Shown: positions 24,474 to 34,060 of the stretch, piece after piece
How the letters are laid out: the number at the start of each line of letters is the position of its first letter
How positions within the stretch are numbered: the stretch's first letter is position 1
Assembly: GCA_963747555.1 (NCBI GenBank)
Contig: CAVVFZ010000034.1
Location: 186,001-250,000 of the forward strand
DNA length: 64,000 nucleotides
Origin: DUZB01 sp963747555
GTDB taxonomy: Bacteria; Desulfobacterota; DSM-4660; Desulfatiglandales; Desulfatiglandaceae
Direction of reading: 5' to 3'
Notes under the pieces: model-generated
The model's database searches: none
What the model saw: the letters and a program-made list of their open reading frames with translations, nothing else
Told to the model about the DNA's origin: nothing
Made by a program: the position numbers and the translations under genes

Positions 24474-26936
24474 ATGAAAATAACCAGAAGAAACTTCATC
24501 GCATCGGTTGTCGGCGGAGTGGTGGGTATTCAGGTAACGCCGCTTCCGTGGAAATTTACGGATGATGCCGCCATATGGACGCAAAACTGGCCCTGGGTTC
24601 CGGTTCCCCCCCCTGGTGAGTTTACGGAAGAAACTTCGGTCTGCAACCTCTGTCCGGGAGGATGTGGAATTGCCGTGCGAAAAGTGGACGAGCGTGCGGT
24701 CAAGATAGAAGGGCGCACCGATTACCCCGTAAATCCAGGCGGCATCTGCCCTGTGGGAATGGGCGGATTACAGCTTTTGTATAATGAAAGCATTCGCTTC
24801 ACAAGTCCCATGAAGAGGGTCGGCGCCCGTGGATCCGGCGAATTCCAGGATATCACATGGGATGAGGCTTTTGCTATTTTAGGAAAAAGAATCCGTGAGC
24901 TGCGAAAGCAGGGGCAGACGGAAAAGCTGGCCGTTGTGGACGGAAATCCACCCGACACAACCATGTCAGTGCTTGTAGAGCGTCTCATGACCGCTGTAGG
25001 AAGCCCCAATTACCTACGTCCCGCTTCTATCGAAGATACTTATCGCATGGGAAATGCATTCATGCAGGGACATGAAAACCCCATTGCCTATGATCTTGAA
25101 AATGCCGACTACATCTTGAGCTTCGGCTGCGGTCTTCTGGAAGGCTGGGGGGCGCCGGGCAGGATTCTGAACGCGTGGGGGCTCTGGCATGAGGGCAACC
25201 CGGCCAAGAGGAAATGCAGAATCGTCCAGATAGAATCGAGGGCTTCCAACACCGCCTCAAAGGCGAATTACTGGGTTGCCCCGAAACCCGGGACGGATGC
25301 GGCGCTGGCTTTGGGTATCGCTCACGTAATCATAAAAGAAGATCTTTACGACAAAAACTTTGTGGAGCAGAACTGTTTCGGCTTCGAGGACTGGAGTTCC
25401 CCGTTGGGCGACAAAAAACATATGGGTTTCAAAACCATGGTTCTCCAACACTACTCCCCTTCTTCCGTTTCAAAAATCACCGGCGTTGCTGAAAGGATCA
25501 TAGTAGCTGCGGGCAAAAAATTCGCCAAGTCGAAAGCACCCATAGCCATATACGGCAAAGGAAAAGATACTCTCAATGGGTCGGTCTACGAGTTCATGGC
25601 GGTGCAAAGCCTGAACGCCTTGGTCGGAAACCTGAACAAACCCGGCGGCGTTCTTCTGCCGGACCCCTTGCCGCTGAGCCCCCTTCCTGTTTTTGATGCG
25701 GATGAGATCGCCCAGAAAGGGTTGGCCAATCCACGGCTTGACGCAGCCGGCACCACCCGGTATCCATTTAGCCAGAGCCTTTTAAACAACTTTTCGGACG
25801 CCGTTAACCAGGCGCCTCATTCCCCCATCGATACGCTCCTTGTTTTTTCCGCTAATCCTGTTTTCACCCAGCCTGACGGGGGCGCCTTTCTGGAGGCATT
25901 AAAGAAGATTCCCTTCATTGTAAGCTTTTCGCCTTATCGGGATGAAACGGCTGCCATGGCTGACTTGATTCTTCCAGATCATAACTACCTGGAAAAAAGG
26001 TACGACGTGGTATGGCCCGTGGGTCTCCAATACCCCTTTTATGGGGTTTCCAATCCCGTGGTTATCCCGCTCTATAATACAATGAATGCCGGTGATGCGG
26101 TCATTGAGCTCTCCAAGGCCATTGATGAATCCGTCGGGGCTGCCTTTCCATGGGCGAATTTTGAAGAAGTCCTGATGGCAAGGACGAGGGGTCTTTTTGA
26201 AGCAGGGATTGGGCTGGCCAAGTACAGCGACTCCGATCCTGCCTGGAAGTGGCATAACACGGCTCCTAAAGGCGGATTCAAGAGCTTTGATCAGATGTGG
26301 AAGGCGGTGACCTCCGCTGGGATGTGGTATCTCCCGGTGACAAAGATGGGGCCCCCTTCCTTCAAAACCCCCAGTAAAAAATTCGAGTTTTACAGCAGGC
26401 AGATTCAACGGGCACTCGACAATTTGAGCGAGGATTCCTCCAAACAAATCTCTGTAAAAGATCTTGGAATTCGCGTCTCCTTAGACGAGGCATGCATGGG
26501 ACACTATACGGCGATGATTCCCGAAGCGGACACGCCCGAATATCCGCTTAGGATGGTTCCCTACGAGATGATGAATCTAGCCAGCAATTGGATACCCAAT
26601 CCACCGTATTTGTACAAGACGATCTTTGAAGATCAGCTTCTCAAAGATATTTCTTTTGCAACTGTGAATCCGGAGACAGCCGCAACGTATAAACTGAAAC
26701 AGGGCGATCACGTCATCGTGCAGTCACCCGCAGGTCAGGCGAAAGTGGGAGTGAATCTCTATGAAGGGGCCATGCCGGGTTTCGTGTATCTTCCCCTCGG
26801 ATTCGGGCATACCGCCTACGATGAATTCCTGAAAGGGAAAGGCGCCAATCCCAACAATGTTATACAGGCCGGAAAAGACCCCTTGAGCGGGGATCCTGTC
26901 TGGTGGAATACGCCCGTAAAATTAATCAAGGTTTAG
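24474..26936 (+). CDS. qrcB: QrcB, molybdopterin-oxidoreductase-like subunit
   Basis: An 820-residue protein of the complex iron-sulfur molybdoenzyme family with a Tat signal (TRRNFIASVVGG). It keeps the N-terminal cluster motif CNLCPGGCG...GGICPVG. The domains that bind molybdopterin in relatives follow, but at the usual metal-ligand position I see no Cys, Ser or Sec. In the studied Qrc complex this subunit is not catalytic at a metal, and that fits. ATG 24474 has a ribosome binding site (AAGGGG) and gives the Tat peptide; the open frame upstream overlaps qrcA. Confidence 0.9.
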   Translation: MKITRRNFIASVVGGVVGIQVTPLPWKFTDDAAIWTQNWPWVPVPPPGEFTEETSVCNLCPGGCGIAVRKVDERAVKIEGRTDYPVNPGGICPVGMGGLQLLYNESIRFTSPMKRVGARGSGEFQDITWDEAFAILGKRIRELRKQGQTEKLAVVDGNPPDTTMSVLVERLMTAVGSPNYLRPASIEDTYRMGNAFMQGHENPIAYDLENADYILSFGCGLLEGWGAPGRILNAWGLWHEGNPAKRKCRIVQIESRASNTASKANYWVAPKPGTDAALALGIAHVIIKEDLYDKNFVEQNCFGFEDWSSPLGDKKHMGFKTMVLQHYSPSSVSKITGVAERIIVAAGKKFAKSKAPIAIYGKGKDTLNGSVYEFMAVQSLNALVGNLNKPGGVLLPDPLPLSPLPVFDADEIAQKGLANPRLDAAGTTRYPFSQSLLNNFSDAVNQAPHSPIDTLLVFSANPVFTQPDGGAFLEALKKIPFIVSFSPYRDETAAMADLILPDHNYLEKRYDVVWPVGLQYPFYGVSNPVVIPLYNTMNAGDAVIELSKAIDESVGAAFPWANFEEVLMARTRGLFEAGIGLAKYSDSDPAWKWHNTAPKGGFKSFDQMWKAVTSAGMWYLPVTKMGPPSFKTPSKKFEFYSRQIQRALDNLSEDSSKQISVKDLGIRVSLDEACMGHYTAMIPEADTPEYPLRMVPYEMMNLASNWIPNPPYLYKTIFEDQLLKDISFATVNPETAATYKLKQGDHVIVQSPAGQAKVGVNLYEGAMPGFVYLPLGFGHTAYDEFLKGKGANPNNVIQAGKDPLSGDPVWWNTPVKLIKV

Positions 26937-26948
26937 GCGAGGTAACTC

Positions 26949-27776
26949 ATGAAAGAAGAACATGACCAGGGAAAATACAAATATGGAATGGTCATCGATC
27001 TTGACAAATGTACCGGCTGCGGCACATGCATGGTCGCCTGTGCTGCTGAAAATAATGTTGCGGTCAGACCGGATCAGTCGGATAAAGAGCGGACCATCAC
27101 ATGGATGCGTCTTTACAGGATAAGCAATGGAAAAAAATTTCCTCATACGGAGGTCAGTTATTTTCCAAGACCATGCATGCACTGCGACCATAATCCGCCC
27201 TGTGTTTCGGTATGCGTTGCCACCGCCACCAAACTCGATTTCAACACCGGAATTGTCAGCCAGATTTATACCAGGTGTATTGGCTGCAGATACTGCCAGG
27301 CCGCTTGTCCTTACGGCGTCAGATACTTCAGTTGGTGGGATTGGTTTCCACAGGATAAAGGCATGGATCGCTCTCTCTCTCCCGAAGTTTCGGTACGTAT
27401 GCGAGGGGTGGTTGAAAAATGCACTTTCTGTCATCACCGTTTAATGCGGGCAAAGAACCAGGCCTATGCGGAAGATCGAAGAGAGCTGGAAGAAGGGGAA
27501 TACATTACCGCCTGCACGGAAGCCTGTCCGGCCAAGGCCATCACCTTCGGTGACCTGAACAATCCGGAACATGAGGTAACCCGGTTGAGCAAGCACCCTT
27601 TCACGTTCAGGCTTCTGGAACGGCTCGGGACGCACCCCAAGGTCTACTACCATTCCAGTAGAGACTGGGTAAGAAAACTCGGGGACAACTTTCTGCCCGG
27701 AGAGTATACCCCTGTTGTCAACAAGACATGGGCGGAAGAGGAGTGGTCCACGGAGCCTGGAAGGGACGAATTCTGA
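26949..27776 (+). CDS. qrcC: QrcC, periplasmic iron-sulfur subunit
   Basis: A 275-residue NrfC/HybA-like protein with about four cluster sites: CTGCGTCMVAC near residues 20-30, CMHCDHNPPCVSVC, CIGCRYCQAACPYG and CTFCHH...CTEACPAKAI. It has no signal peptide of its own and probably enters the periplasm with the Tat-bearing QrcB. It links the cytochrome and QrcB to the membrane subunit. It starts 12 bp after qrcB; a 124-bp gap without a gene separates it from qrcD. Confidence 0.92.
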   Translation: MKEEHDQGKYKYGMVIDLDKCTGCGTCMVACAAENNVAVRPDQSDKERTITWMRLYRISNGKKFPHTEVSYFPRPCMHCDHNPPCVSVCVATATKLDFNTGIVSQIYTRCIGCRYCQAACPYGVRYFSWWDWFPQDKGMDRSLSPEVSVRMRGVVEKCTFCHHRLMRAKNQAYAEDRRELEEGEYITACTEACPAKAITFGDLNNPEHEVTRLSKHPFTFRLLERLGTHPKVYYHSSRDWVRKLGDNFLPGEYTPVVNKTWAEEEWSTEPGRDEF

Positions 27777-27900
27777 GAGTTTTCCCTTCCCGACACGTAA
27801 AACCTGATGATTTCGACCTTCTTCGAATTCATCGAAAATAACAGATTTTTTCGGTACGTTCAGATACTGAGTCGGCTTTCAACTCTCAGGAGGAAAATAA

Positions 27901-29139
27901 ATGGATTCGCCATTGTTGCCGCACGGTGTAAAAAGATGTTCCCCAGGGGTGTTTTTGCTTTGGACCCTGCCCTGGCTGGCCCTGCTGGCATGGGGTGGCC
28001 TTTCTGCTGTTCTGTGCCTCTGGAAAGGGCTGAATCAGACAAACATGAGCAACGTGTTTGCCTTTGCCCTTTGGATTGTATTCGACCTTGCCGTGATTGC
28101 TCTTGGGGCCGGCGCGTTTTTTACCGGATTTCTGACCTATATCATCGGGAAAAAAGAACTCAAGAACATCATCAATACCGCGGTGATTATCGGCTTCATT
28201 TGCTACTCCGGCGCCATGGCCATGCTGGGAATAGATATCGGCCAGCCTGTGCGCGGTTGGTTTATTTTCTGGCACGCCAACATTCACTCCATGCTCGTTG
28301 AGGTGTCTTTCTGCATTACCTGCTATCTTATGGTGCTGGCCATCGAATTTATTCCTATCATCCTGGAAAACAGGAAGCTTGAAGAGATCAAAGGCTTCAG
28401 ATTGTTAGGGCACAATCTACACGAATTCATGGCCCTCTTTGCCGCAACGGGAACATTCCTCTCCTTTTTTCACCAGGGTTCGCTGGGCGGCATGTTCGGC
28501 GTTATGTATGCCAGGCCTTTTGCAGCAAGGGAAGGGTTTTACATTTGGCCCTGGACCTTCTTTCTGTTTGTTTTGTCAGCCATAGCCTGTGGCCCGTGTT
28601 TCACCATACTCTGCACCAAGCTTACCGAATTTATCACGAGGAAGAAACTGGTGCCCGACAATGCGATCCAACTTCTGGCCAAGATATCCGGGTGGCTGCT
28701 TTCCCTCTACATGGTTCTGAAAATTATTGACTACCTGGGCTGGATATACGGAGTCATTCCCCGAGCCGGGTTGACCTTTATGAGCTTCTTCCGGGAAGGT
28801 CCTTACGGCGTCTGGATAATCATTATGGAAATGATTGTCTGCGGCATCCTGCCGGCTATTATTCTTATGACGCCTGCAGCAAGAAAAAGTACGGGGTGGC
28901 TTATTTTCGCCAGCCTGCTGAACTGTACCGGCATCGTTCTGAACCGCTTCCTGTTTATTATTGTGACGTTAGCCGTACCGGTCATGCCTTTCGACAAATT
29001 CTGGGGTTATCTGCCAACCTGGCAGGAATGGGGAATTGGTCTGGCAGTAGTCGGATACGGCTTCCTGGTATTCTCCGCTGCATACCGATACCTGCCGGTA
29101 TTTCCTAAAGAGGTGGAGCTCAACCCGGTTCCGGAATAA
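27901..29139 (+). CDS. qrcD: QrcD, NrfD-family menaquinone-reducing membrane subunit
   Basis: A 412-residue NrfD-type membrane protein with about ten helices. It carries the DIGQPVRGWFIFWHANIHSM segment after the third helix that is typical for these proteins and lies near the quinone site. It reduces menaquinone with electrons from periplasmic cytochrome c3 in the Qrc complex. ATG 27901 follows AGGAGG. A 52-residue membrane ORF follows after 27 bp, probably in the same operon. Confidence 0.92.
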   Translation: MDSPLLPHGVKRCSPGVFLLWTLPWLALLAWGGLSAVLCLWKGLNQTNMSNVFAFALWIVFDLAVIALGAGAFFTGFLTYIIGKKELKNIINTAVIIGFICYSGAMAMLGIDIGQPVRGWFIFWHANIHSMLVEVSFCITCYLMVLAIEFIPIILENRKLEEIKGFRLLGHNLHEFMALFAATGTFLSFFHQGSLGGMFGVMYARPFAAREGFYIWPWTFFLFVLSAIACGPCFTILCTKLTEFITRKKLVPDNAIQLLAKISGWLLSLYMVLKIIDYLGWIYGVIPRAGLTFMSFFREGPYGVWIIIMEMIVCGILPAIILMTPAARKSTGWLIFASLLNCTGIVLNRFLFIIVTLAVPVMPFDKFWGYLPTWQEWGIGLAVVGYGFLVFSAAYRYLPVFPKEVELNPVPE

Positions 29140-29166
29140 TTTTGAGAAAGATCAAGGAGAGATACG

Positions 29167-29325
29167 ATGACCCCGTTTTCTTTTGAATGGCATTGGACGA
29201 TTGAATATATTATCTTTTTCGGTTTTCTCTATCTGGCCCTCGGTATTGTGGGAACCGGTGTGACCGTTATCGGAATCAAGACACTGCTTCAAATCTGGGG
29301 TTTCATGCGGGAAAGGCATTTCTGA
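29167..29325 (+). CDS. Small single-helix membrane protein after qrcD
   Basis: A 52-residue ORF: start ATG 29167 with AAGGAG seven bases upstream, stop TGA 29323-29325. One membrane helix is predicted (residues about 14-40, IIFFGFLYLALGIVGTGVTV), flanked by an aromatic N terminus and a basic C terminus (MRERHF). It lies 27 bp after qrcD and before the operon terminator, so it is likely made with Qrc. It may be an accessory or assembly subunit like other tiny respiratory-complex proteins; that is inference. I recognise no named family. Confidence 0.75.
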   Translation: MTPFSFEWHWTIEYIIFFGFLYLALGIVGTGVTVIGIKTLLQIWGFMRERHF

Positions 29326-29377
29326 TTGCCGACCATCCCTCGATGTTTCTTGTCACTGCATGACTCTTTGAACGTTT

Positions 29378-29413
29378 ACACTCCTGCTCGTGCCTGAGAG
29401 CAGGAGTGTTTTC
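29378..29413 (+). terminator. Terminator of the qrc operon
   Basis: A perfect 12-bp stem, ACACTCCTGCTC (29378-29389) with GAGCAGGAGTGT (29398-29409), followed by TTTC. It is 52 bp after the small ORF. Confidence 0.85.
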
Positions 29414-29506
29414 AACTCCGTAGAAAACGGGAAACCTCTGAAATCCCTTCCTCAAACGGCTTCTGTTTCCCCGGCAATGAAAACCTCCCTGAATTGCTAA
29501 AAAATT

Positions 29507-30733
29507 ATGCCCGTCTATGAATACAGCGCCCTTGACAGGGCAGGCAGAAAAAAAAATGGCATCATTGATGCGGACAGCCCCGTAACCGCACGACAGAAGT
29601 TACGGCTGTCAGGAATTTTTCCCATAGAGATGAAAGAATCTCTGTCTGCTTCAAAAGAACAGGTTTCGAGCTCCTTCTCCCCCTCCTTTTTGTTCAGAAA
29701 AGTCAAACCTGCGGAATTGTCTGCCGCCACCAGGCAGATTTCCATTTTAATCGGGGCCGGGGTTACGCTGGTTGAATCCCTTGACGCATTGATCAGGCAG
29801 GTCGCCAACCCTGCGTTCAAAAAAATCCTGGTCCAGGTCAAGGAATCGGTCAACCAGGGAAATAGCCTGGCTTCCTCTCTGTCCCAGCACCCAAAGGTTT
29901 TTTCTCAAATCTATATCAACATGGTCCGGGCCGGAGAGGCCTCCGGTTCCCTGGATCTTGTGCTGGATCGGCTGGCTGAATTCAGTGAACACCAGGTCGC
30001 GCTGAAAGGGCGTTTGAAAGCGGCACTGGCCTACCCGATACTCATGTCTATCATCGGATTTCTGGTTCTTTTCTTCCTTATTGCATTCATCGTTCCTAAT
30101 ATTACAAAGATTTTCAGTGAAATGCACCAGGTCCTTCCTTTACCGACGCTCCTTCTCATAAGCACCAGCAGTTTTCTGAAATCATTCTGGTGGATATTGC
30201 TTCTCTTTCTGGTGTGCGGGATTTTCTTTCTGAAAAAAGCCGTCAGGAAGCCAAAAGGTCGTATCCTTTGGGACAAGATAAGGCTTCGTTCCCCTATCAT
30301 GGGGACGCTTACGACGAAAGTGGCGGTGGCGAGATTTTCGCGGACGCTGGGTACGCTCCTCCAAAACGGCGTCCCGCTTCTTTCCGCATTGCAGATCGTC
30401 CGCAATATCGTGAATAACATTTTAATCGGCCAGATTATCGATGATGCCATCGAAGAAATACGCACCGGAAAAACGCTTGCTGCATCCCTTGGCCGAAGCC
30501 GGTGGTTCCCTCCCGTGGCGGTTCAGATGATCTCCGTCGGGGAGCAGAGCGGTGAACTGGAGAACATGCTTCACAGGTTAGCGGACATTTATGAAAAGGA
30601 AGTCGAATCCCAAACCCTTGCCATGACCTCCATGCTGGAACCGGTTATGATTCTTGTTATGGGGCTTGTCGTGGGTTTCGTCGTCATATCCATTCTGCTT
30701 CCCATTTTTGAGATGAATCAGATGATCCGTTAA
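29507..30733 (+). CDS. GspF/PilC-type inner-membrane platform protein
   Basis: A 408-residue type II secretion / type IV pilus platform protein. The start MPVYEYSALDRAGRKKNGIIDADS and two repeated T2SSF domains (residues about 70-195 and 273-395, with RQISILIGAGVTLVESLDAL and RTLGTLLQNGVPLLSALQIV) are typical. Three membrane helices are near residues 172-195, 225-243 and 378-400. It would hold the assembly ATPase and pseudopilins, but no gspE, gspG or secretin gene is in the window. It stands alone between the qrc and TRAP operons. Confidence 0.92.
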   Translation: MPVYEYSALDRAGRKKNGIIDADSPVTARQKLRLSGIFPIEMKESLSASKEQVSSSFSPSFLFRKVKPAELSAATRQISILIGAGVTLVESLDALIRQVANPAFKKILVQVKESVNQGNSLASSLSQHPKVFSQIYINMVRAGEASGSLDLVLDRLAEFSEHQVALKGRLKAALAYPILMSIIGFLVLFFLIAFIVPNITKIFSEMHQVLPLPTLLLISTSSFLKSFWWILLLFLVCGIFFLKKAVRKPKGRILWDKIRLRSPIMGTLTTKVAVARFSRTLGTLLQNGVPLLSALQIVRNIVNNILIGQIIDDAIEEIRTGKTLAASLGRSRWFPPVAVQMISVGEQSGELENMLHRLADIYEKEVESQTLAMTSMLEPVMILVMGLVVGFVVISILLPIFEMNQMIR

Positions 30734-31078
30734 CCTCCCAACCGGTTCTCCTTGAAGGTACTGATGGCGTTGAAAATGAAACAGGGTGGAATCAAAAGAA
30801 TTGGGGATGACCATAAGCCTTTTTTCAGGCCCTCCCTTTTTCTTGAAAAATCTCTTACACCTCATCCCGAAAACATGCGGAAAGCAACATTTGACAAAAG
30901 AGGGAAGGCATAGTAATTGATATCTCTGTTTTGTAAATTAAGGGTGGTGTGAAAGAAAGGACCGCTTGGAAATTGTCTGTTGGAAACTTTTTTCGGTGAA
31001 AGGAGGTGAGTTTATTCAGTCGGGGTTATTTGTTGATATTTCAGAAAAAACAAACATCCATTCAGGAGGGCTATTGCA
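30734..31078. other. Intergenic region before the TRAP operon
   Basis: 345 bases without a convincing gene. A weak promoter is possible: TTGACA at 30891-30896 with TAATTG at 30914-30919. A perfect ribosome site (AAAGGAGGTG) at about 31000 precedes a GTG frame of 78 codons (31006-31242) that runs out of frame into dctP; I list it only as a possible leader ORF. Confidence 0.45.
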
Positions 31079-32131
31079 ATGAAAAGGAATCTATTAAGGG
31101 TATTTGTGGCCATCACCATGGTGCTGCTGTGGGCTTCAACCGGTCTGGCAGCGGAAAAAGTGATCAAATGGAAGGTGCAGGGATTTGTTCCCGCCGGCAT
31201 GTTGTATCACGATACCTTGCTCCGTTTGGCGGATGCGGTTAAGAAAGCGACAAACGGACGTCTGATCTTTGAAGTCTATCCGGCCGGTTCTCTGGTGCCT
31301 CCCTTTGAGGGAATCAAGGCTGTGAGTGATGGCGTGTATGAGGCAAATTATGGGTATACGGGCCAATGGGTGGGGAAAATCCCCGTTGCTCCGCTTTTTT
31401 GCTCCGTCCCCGGCGGGTTCAACCCCCTTGATATGCAGATGTGGCTCAATGCGGGCGGCGGCAAGGAACTGTGGCAGGAGATGTATGATACCTACGGCTA
31501 TAACGTGAAGGTTCTTGTCAGTGATCCCATTCCCATGGAAGATTTCATGTGGGCAAAAAAACCCCTGAAAACCGTGGAAGATTTTAAAGGGATAAAGATG
31601 CGCATGATGCCTCTCATGGGCGATGTGCTGGCAAAACACGGCATGTCCGTGATTTTTGTCCCGGGTGGAGAAATCATGCCCAATCTGCAGAGGGGTGTTC
31701 TGGACGCGGCGGAATACAGCATTCCCGCGTTCGACAAGACCCTGGGCATCTGGGAGGTCTGTAAATATGTGATGCTCCCGGGCATCCATCAACCTACCTC
31801 GCAGTGTGAACTGGTGATCAACAAGAAGGCTTGGGCGGCCCTGCCTGACGACCTGAAGGCCCAGTTGGAAGCCGCAGTCAACTCGACGAGACTGAACAAC
31901 TGGCTCTGGATGGAAAAGAAAAATATCGAGGCGGTGGACTTTTTCAAAAAAAACGGTGTGACGTTTGTGACCATGGACCCCGAAACGGTGAAGACATTTA
32001 CCCAATGGGCGCATGATTACCTGGATGAGCTGGCATCCAAAGACAAATTTTTTGCTAAGGTTTGGAATTCCCAGAAGGCATTTGGCGAGAAGTGGTACCC
32101 GTACCATGCCATCTACCACCTTCCCCATTAA
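31079..32131 (+). CDS. dctP: TRAP transporter substrate-binding protein (DctP family)
   Basis: A 350-residue periplasmic protein with a signal peptide (residues 1-22, ending LAA). The DctP fold pattern is visible: a first strand IKWKVQGFVPAG, VYEANYGYTGQWVGKIP, then PLKTVEDFKGIKMRMMP, in which the arginine (KMRM) commonly binds the carboxylate of the substrate. It captures an organic acid for the permease genes just downstream. GGAGG is nine bases before the ATG. The substrate is not known; the neighbouring acyl-CoA enzymes suggest a carboxylate broken down through a CoA thioester. Confidence 0.93.
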   Translation: MKRNLLRVFVAITMVLLWASTGLAAEKVIKWKVQGFVPAGMLYHDTLLRLADAVKKATNGRLIFEVYPAGSLVPPFEGIKAVSDGVYEANYGYTGQWVGKIPVAPLFCSVPGGFNPLDMQMWLNAGGGKELWQEMYDTYGYNVKVLVSDPIPMEDFMWAKKPLKTVEDFKGIKMRMMPLMGDVLAKHGMSVIFVPGGEIMPNLQRGVLDAAEYSIPAFDKTLGIWEVCKYVMLPGIHQPTSQCELVINKKAWAALPDDLKAQLEAAVNSTRLNNWLWMEKKNIEAVDFFKKNGVTFVTMDPETVKTFTQWAHDYLDELASKDKFFAKVWNSQKAFGEKWYPYHAIYHLPH

Positions 32132-32218
32132 TTCGTTCCCAAAATTCAAGGGTTAAAGGCAGGCTGCTGCCTCTCTAAGATGATGGGCAGCGGCCTTCGC
32201 CTTCTGCAAGAGGCAAAA

Positions 32219-32731
32219 ATGGAAAAATTTTTTCATATCATCGATCGCACGAGCGATCTGGTGGGCAAAGGCGCCAGTTTTCTGGTGGTGATCCTGGTTA
32301 TCGCCATTGGGTACGACATCACCCTGCGGTATTTCTTTAACATTCCCTGCTTCTGGTCCTATGACATGACGATCATGCTCTATGGGAGCTACGCTATCCT
32401 GGGCACCGCCTACTGTCATTATTGCAACGGACATGTGAGGATGGACCTGCTCTATGGCCGTTTATCCCGAAGGGGCAGGGCGATCATGGACATCATCTGC
32501 TATATTTTTCTTTTCTTCCCCCTGTTTACCGTACTGATCTGGAAGTGCGGAAACTATGCATTCTGGTCGCTTATAAACGGAGAACGGTCATCCGCCAGTG
32601 CCTGGAGACCCGTGCTCGGACCGTTCAACATGGTGATTGTTTTAGGGCTGGTCTTGTTCTTCCTGCAGGGGCTGGTGGATTTTCTGAGAAATATCATTTT
32701 TGTGGCCAAGGGAGGAAAACATGAGTCCTGA
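32219..32731 (+). CDS. dctQ: TRAP transporter small permease (DctQ family)
   Basis: A 170-residue membrane protein with four helices (near residues 20-40, 50-70, 85-108 and 135-158), the DctQ layout. It stabilises the large permease and docks the binding protein. ATG 32219 (MEKFFHIIDRTSDLVGKG) is chosen over the frame start at 32180 because it gives the family's usual start and has GAGG nearby. It overlaps dctM by 11 bp. Confidence 0.9.
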   Translation: MEKFFHIIDRTSDLVGKGASFLVVILVIAIGYDITLRYFFNIPCFWSYDMTIMLYGSYAILGTAYCHYCNGHVRMDLLYGRLSRRGRAIMDIICYIFLFFPLFTVLIWKCGNYAFWSLINGERSSASAWRPVLGPFNMVIVLGLVLFFLQGLVDFLRNIIFVAKGGKHES

Positions 32732-34037
32732 GCTGACAACCATTCTTATGCTCCTGAGTCTTCTTATCCTGTTGACAGGCTTCCCCATTGCCCTGGGTGT
32801 CGGCACGGTAGGGCTTGTATTCGGGTTACTCACTTCCGGGCAGGCCTTTCTTTACATGATGCCCATGCGGGTCATGACCGGAACCCTCTCTGAATATATC
32901 CTGGCGGCCGTTCCCCTTTTTATTTTCATGGGAACCATGATGCAGACCTCAGGGGTTGCCGAAAGAGCTTTCCAGGTGCTGCATAAATGGATGAGCGGAC
33001 TCAATGGAGGCCTGGCTGTTGCGACGGTCGCTCTTGCCATCATGTTTGCGGCCACCACGGGGGTGGTGGGCGCCTCCGAAACGGCCATCGGGCTCCTCGC
33101 GGTTCCGGCCATGCTCAACGCCAACTACAGACAGTCCCTTGCCAGCGGCTGCGTCTGCGCCGGAGGCACCCTGGGGATTCTCATTCCACCCAGCATTATG
33201 CTCATCCTCTATGCCCCCATGGCCGGGGTATCGGTAATCCAGATGTTTGCCGGCGCCATTATACCGGGAATTCTTCTGGGCGTGATCTATATCATTTATA
33301 TCCTGCTCAGGTGTTACATCACTCCCGAGATGGGGCCAAGCCTCCCCCCGGAAGAAAGAATGCCGTTTTTTTCCATGGAATCTTTCCTCATGGGGCTCAA
33401 ATATCTCATTCCCCCAGCTCTTCTTGTGGCTCTCGTTCTGGGCTCCATTCTTATTGGGGTGGCTTCCCCCACGGAGGCGGGCGCCGTAGGTTCCATAGGC
33501 GCCACCATCCTGAGCATGTTGTACAAACAGCTTACCTGGAAGAGATTCAAGGAGAACTGTTTTATGACGATCAGGATTACGTCGATGATCATTTTCATCG
33601 CCGTTGCCGCCAACCTTTTTACCGGCGCCTTCCTGAGCGCGGGGTGCGGTCAGGTGATTACCGATTTTCTCATGTCCCTGGGTTTAGGGAAGTGGGGTAT
33701 CTTTATCACCATGCTTCTGATTATCCTTTTTCTCGGCATGTTTATCGACTGGATCGGGATTCTTCTGATCGTTGTCCCTATTTTTTCCCCCATACTCTTC
33801 AACCTCGGTTTCGATGCCCTCTGGGTAGGCCTGGTGATCTGTACCAGCCTCCAGATATCATTCCTTTCGCCGCCGTTCGCCTACTCCATTTTCTATCTGA
33901 AAGGCCTGGATCTTGGCCTGGACCTGATGGAGATGTATAAGGGAATTGTTCCTTTTGTCTGCCTTCAGGTCCTGGTGGTCATTGCCCTGATCCTCTTTCC
34001 GGAGCTGTGTCTGTGGCTGCCGAGAGTGTTGATGTAA
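32721..34037 (+). CDS. dctM: TRAP transporter large permease (DctM family)
   Basis: A 438-residue membrane protein with about twelve helices. Family motifs are present: PLFIFMGTMMQTSGVAERAF near residue 70, AATTGVVGASETAIGLLAVPAML, GTLGILIPPSIMLILYA and GVASPTEAGAVGSIGA. It uses an ion gradient to import the substrate delivered by DctP. It starts inside the end of dctQ with GGAGG just before, and the first CoA ligase of the operon follows after 23 bp. Confidence 0.94.
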   Translation: MSPELTTILMLLSLLILLTGFPIALGVGTVGLVFGLLTSGQAFLYMMPMRVMTGTLSEYILAAVPLFIFMGTMMQTSGVAERAFQVLHKWMSGLNGGLAVATVALAIMFAATTGVVGASETAIGLLAVPAMLNANYRQSLASGCVCAGGTLGILIPPSIMLILYAPMAGVSVIQMFAGAIIPGILLGVIYIIYILLRCYITPEMGPSLPPEERMPFFSMESFLMGLKYLIPPALLVALVLGSILIGVASPTEAGAVGSIGATILSMLYKQLTWKRFKENCFMTIRITSMIIFIAVAANLFTGAFLSAGCGQVITDFLMSLGLGKWGIFITMLLIILFLGMFIDWIGILLIVVPIFSPILFNLGFDALWVGLVICTSLQISFLSPPFAYSIFYLKGLDLGLDLMEMYKGIVPFVCLQVLVVIALILFPELCLWLPRVLM

Positions 34038-34060
34038 TCAATTAAGACGAGGTCTCGTTT

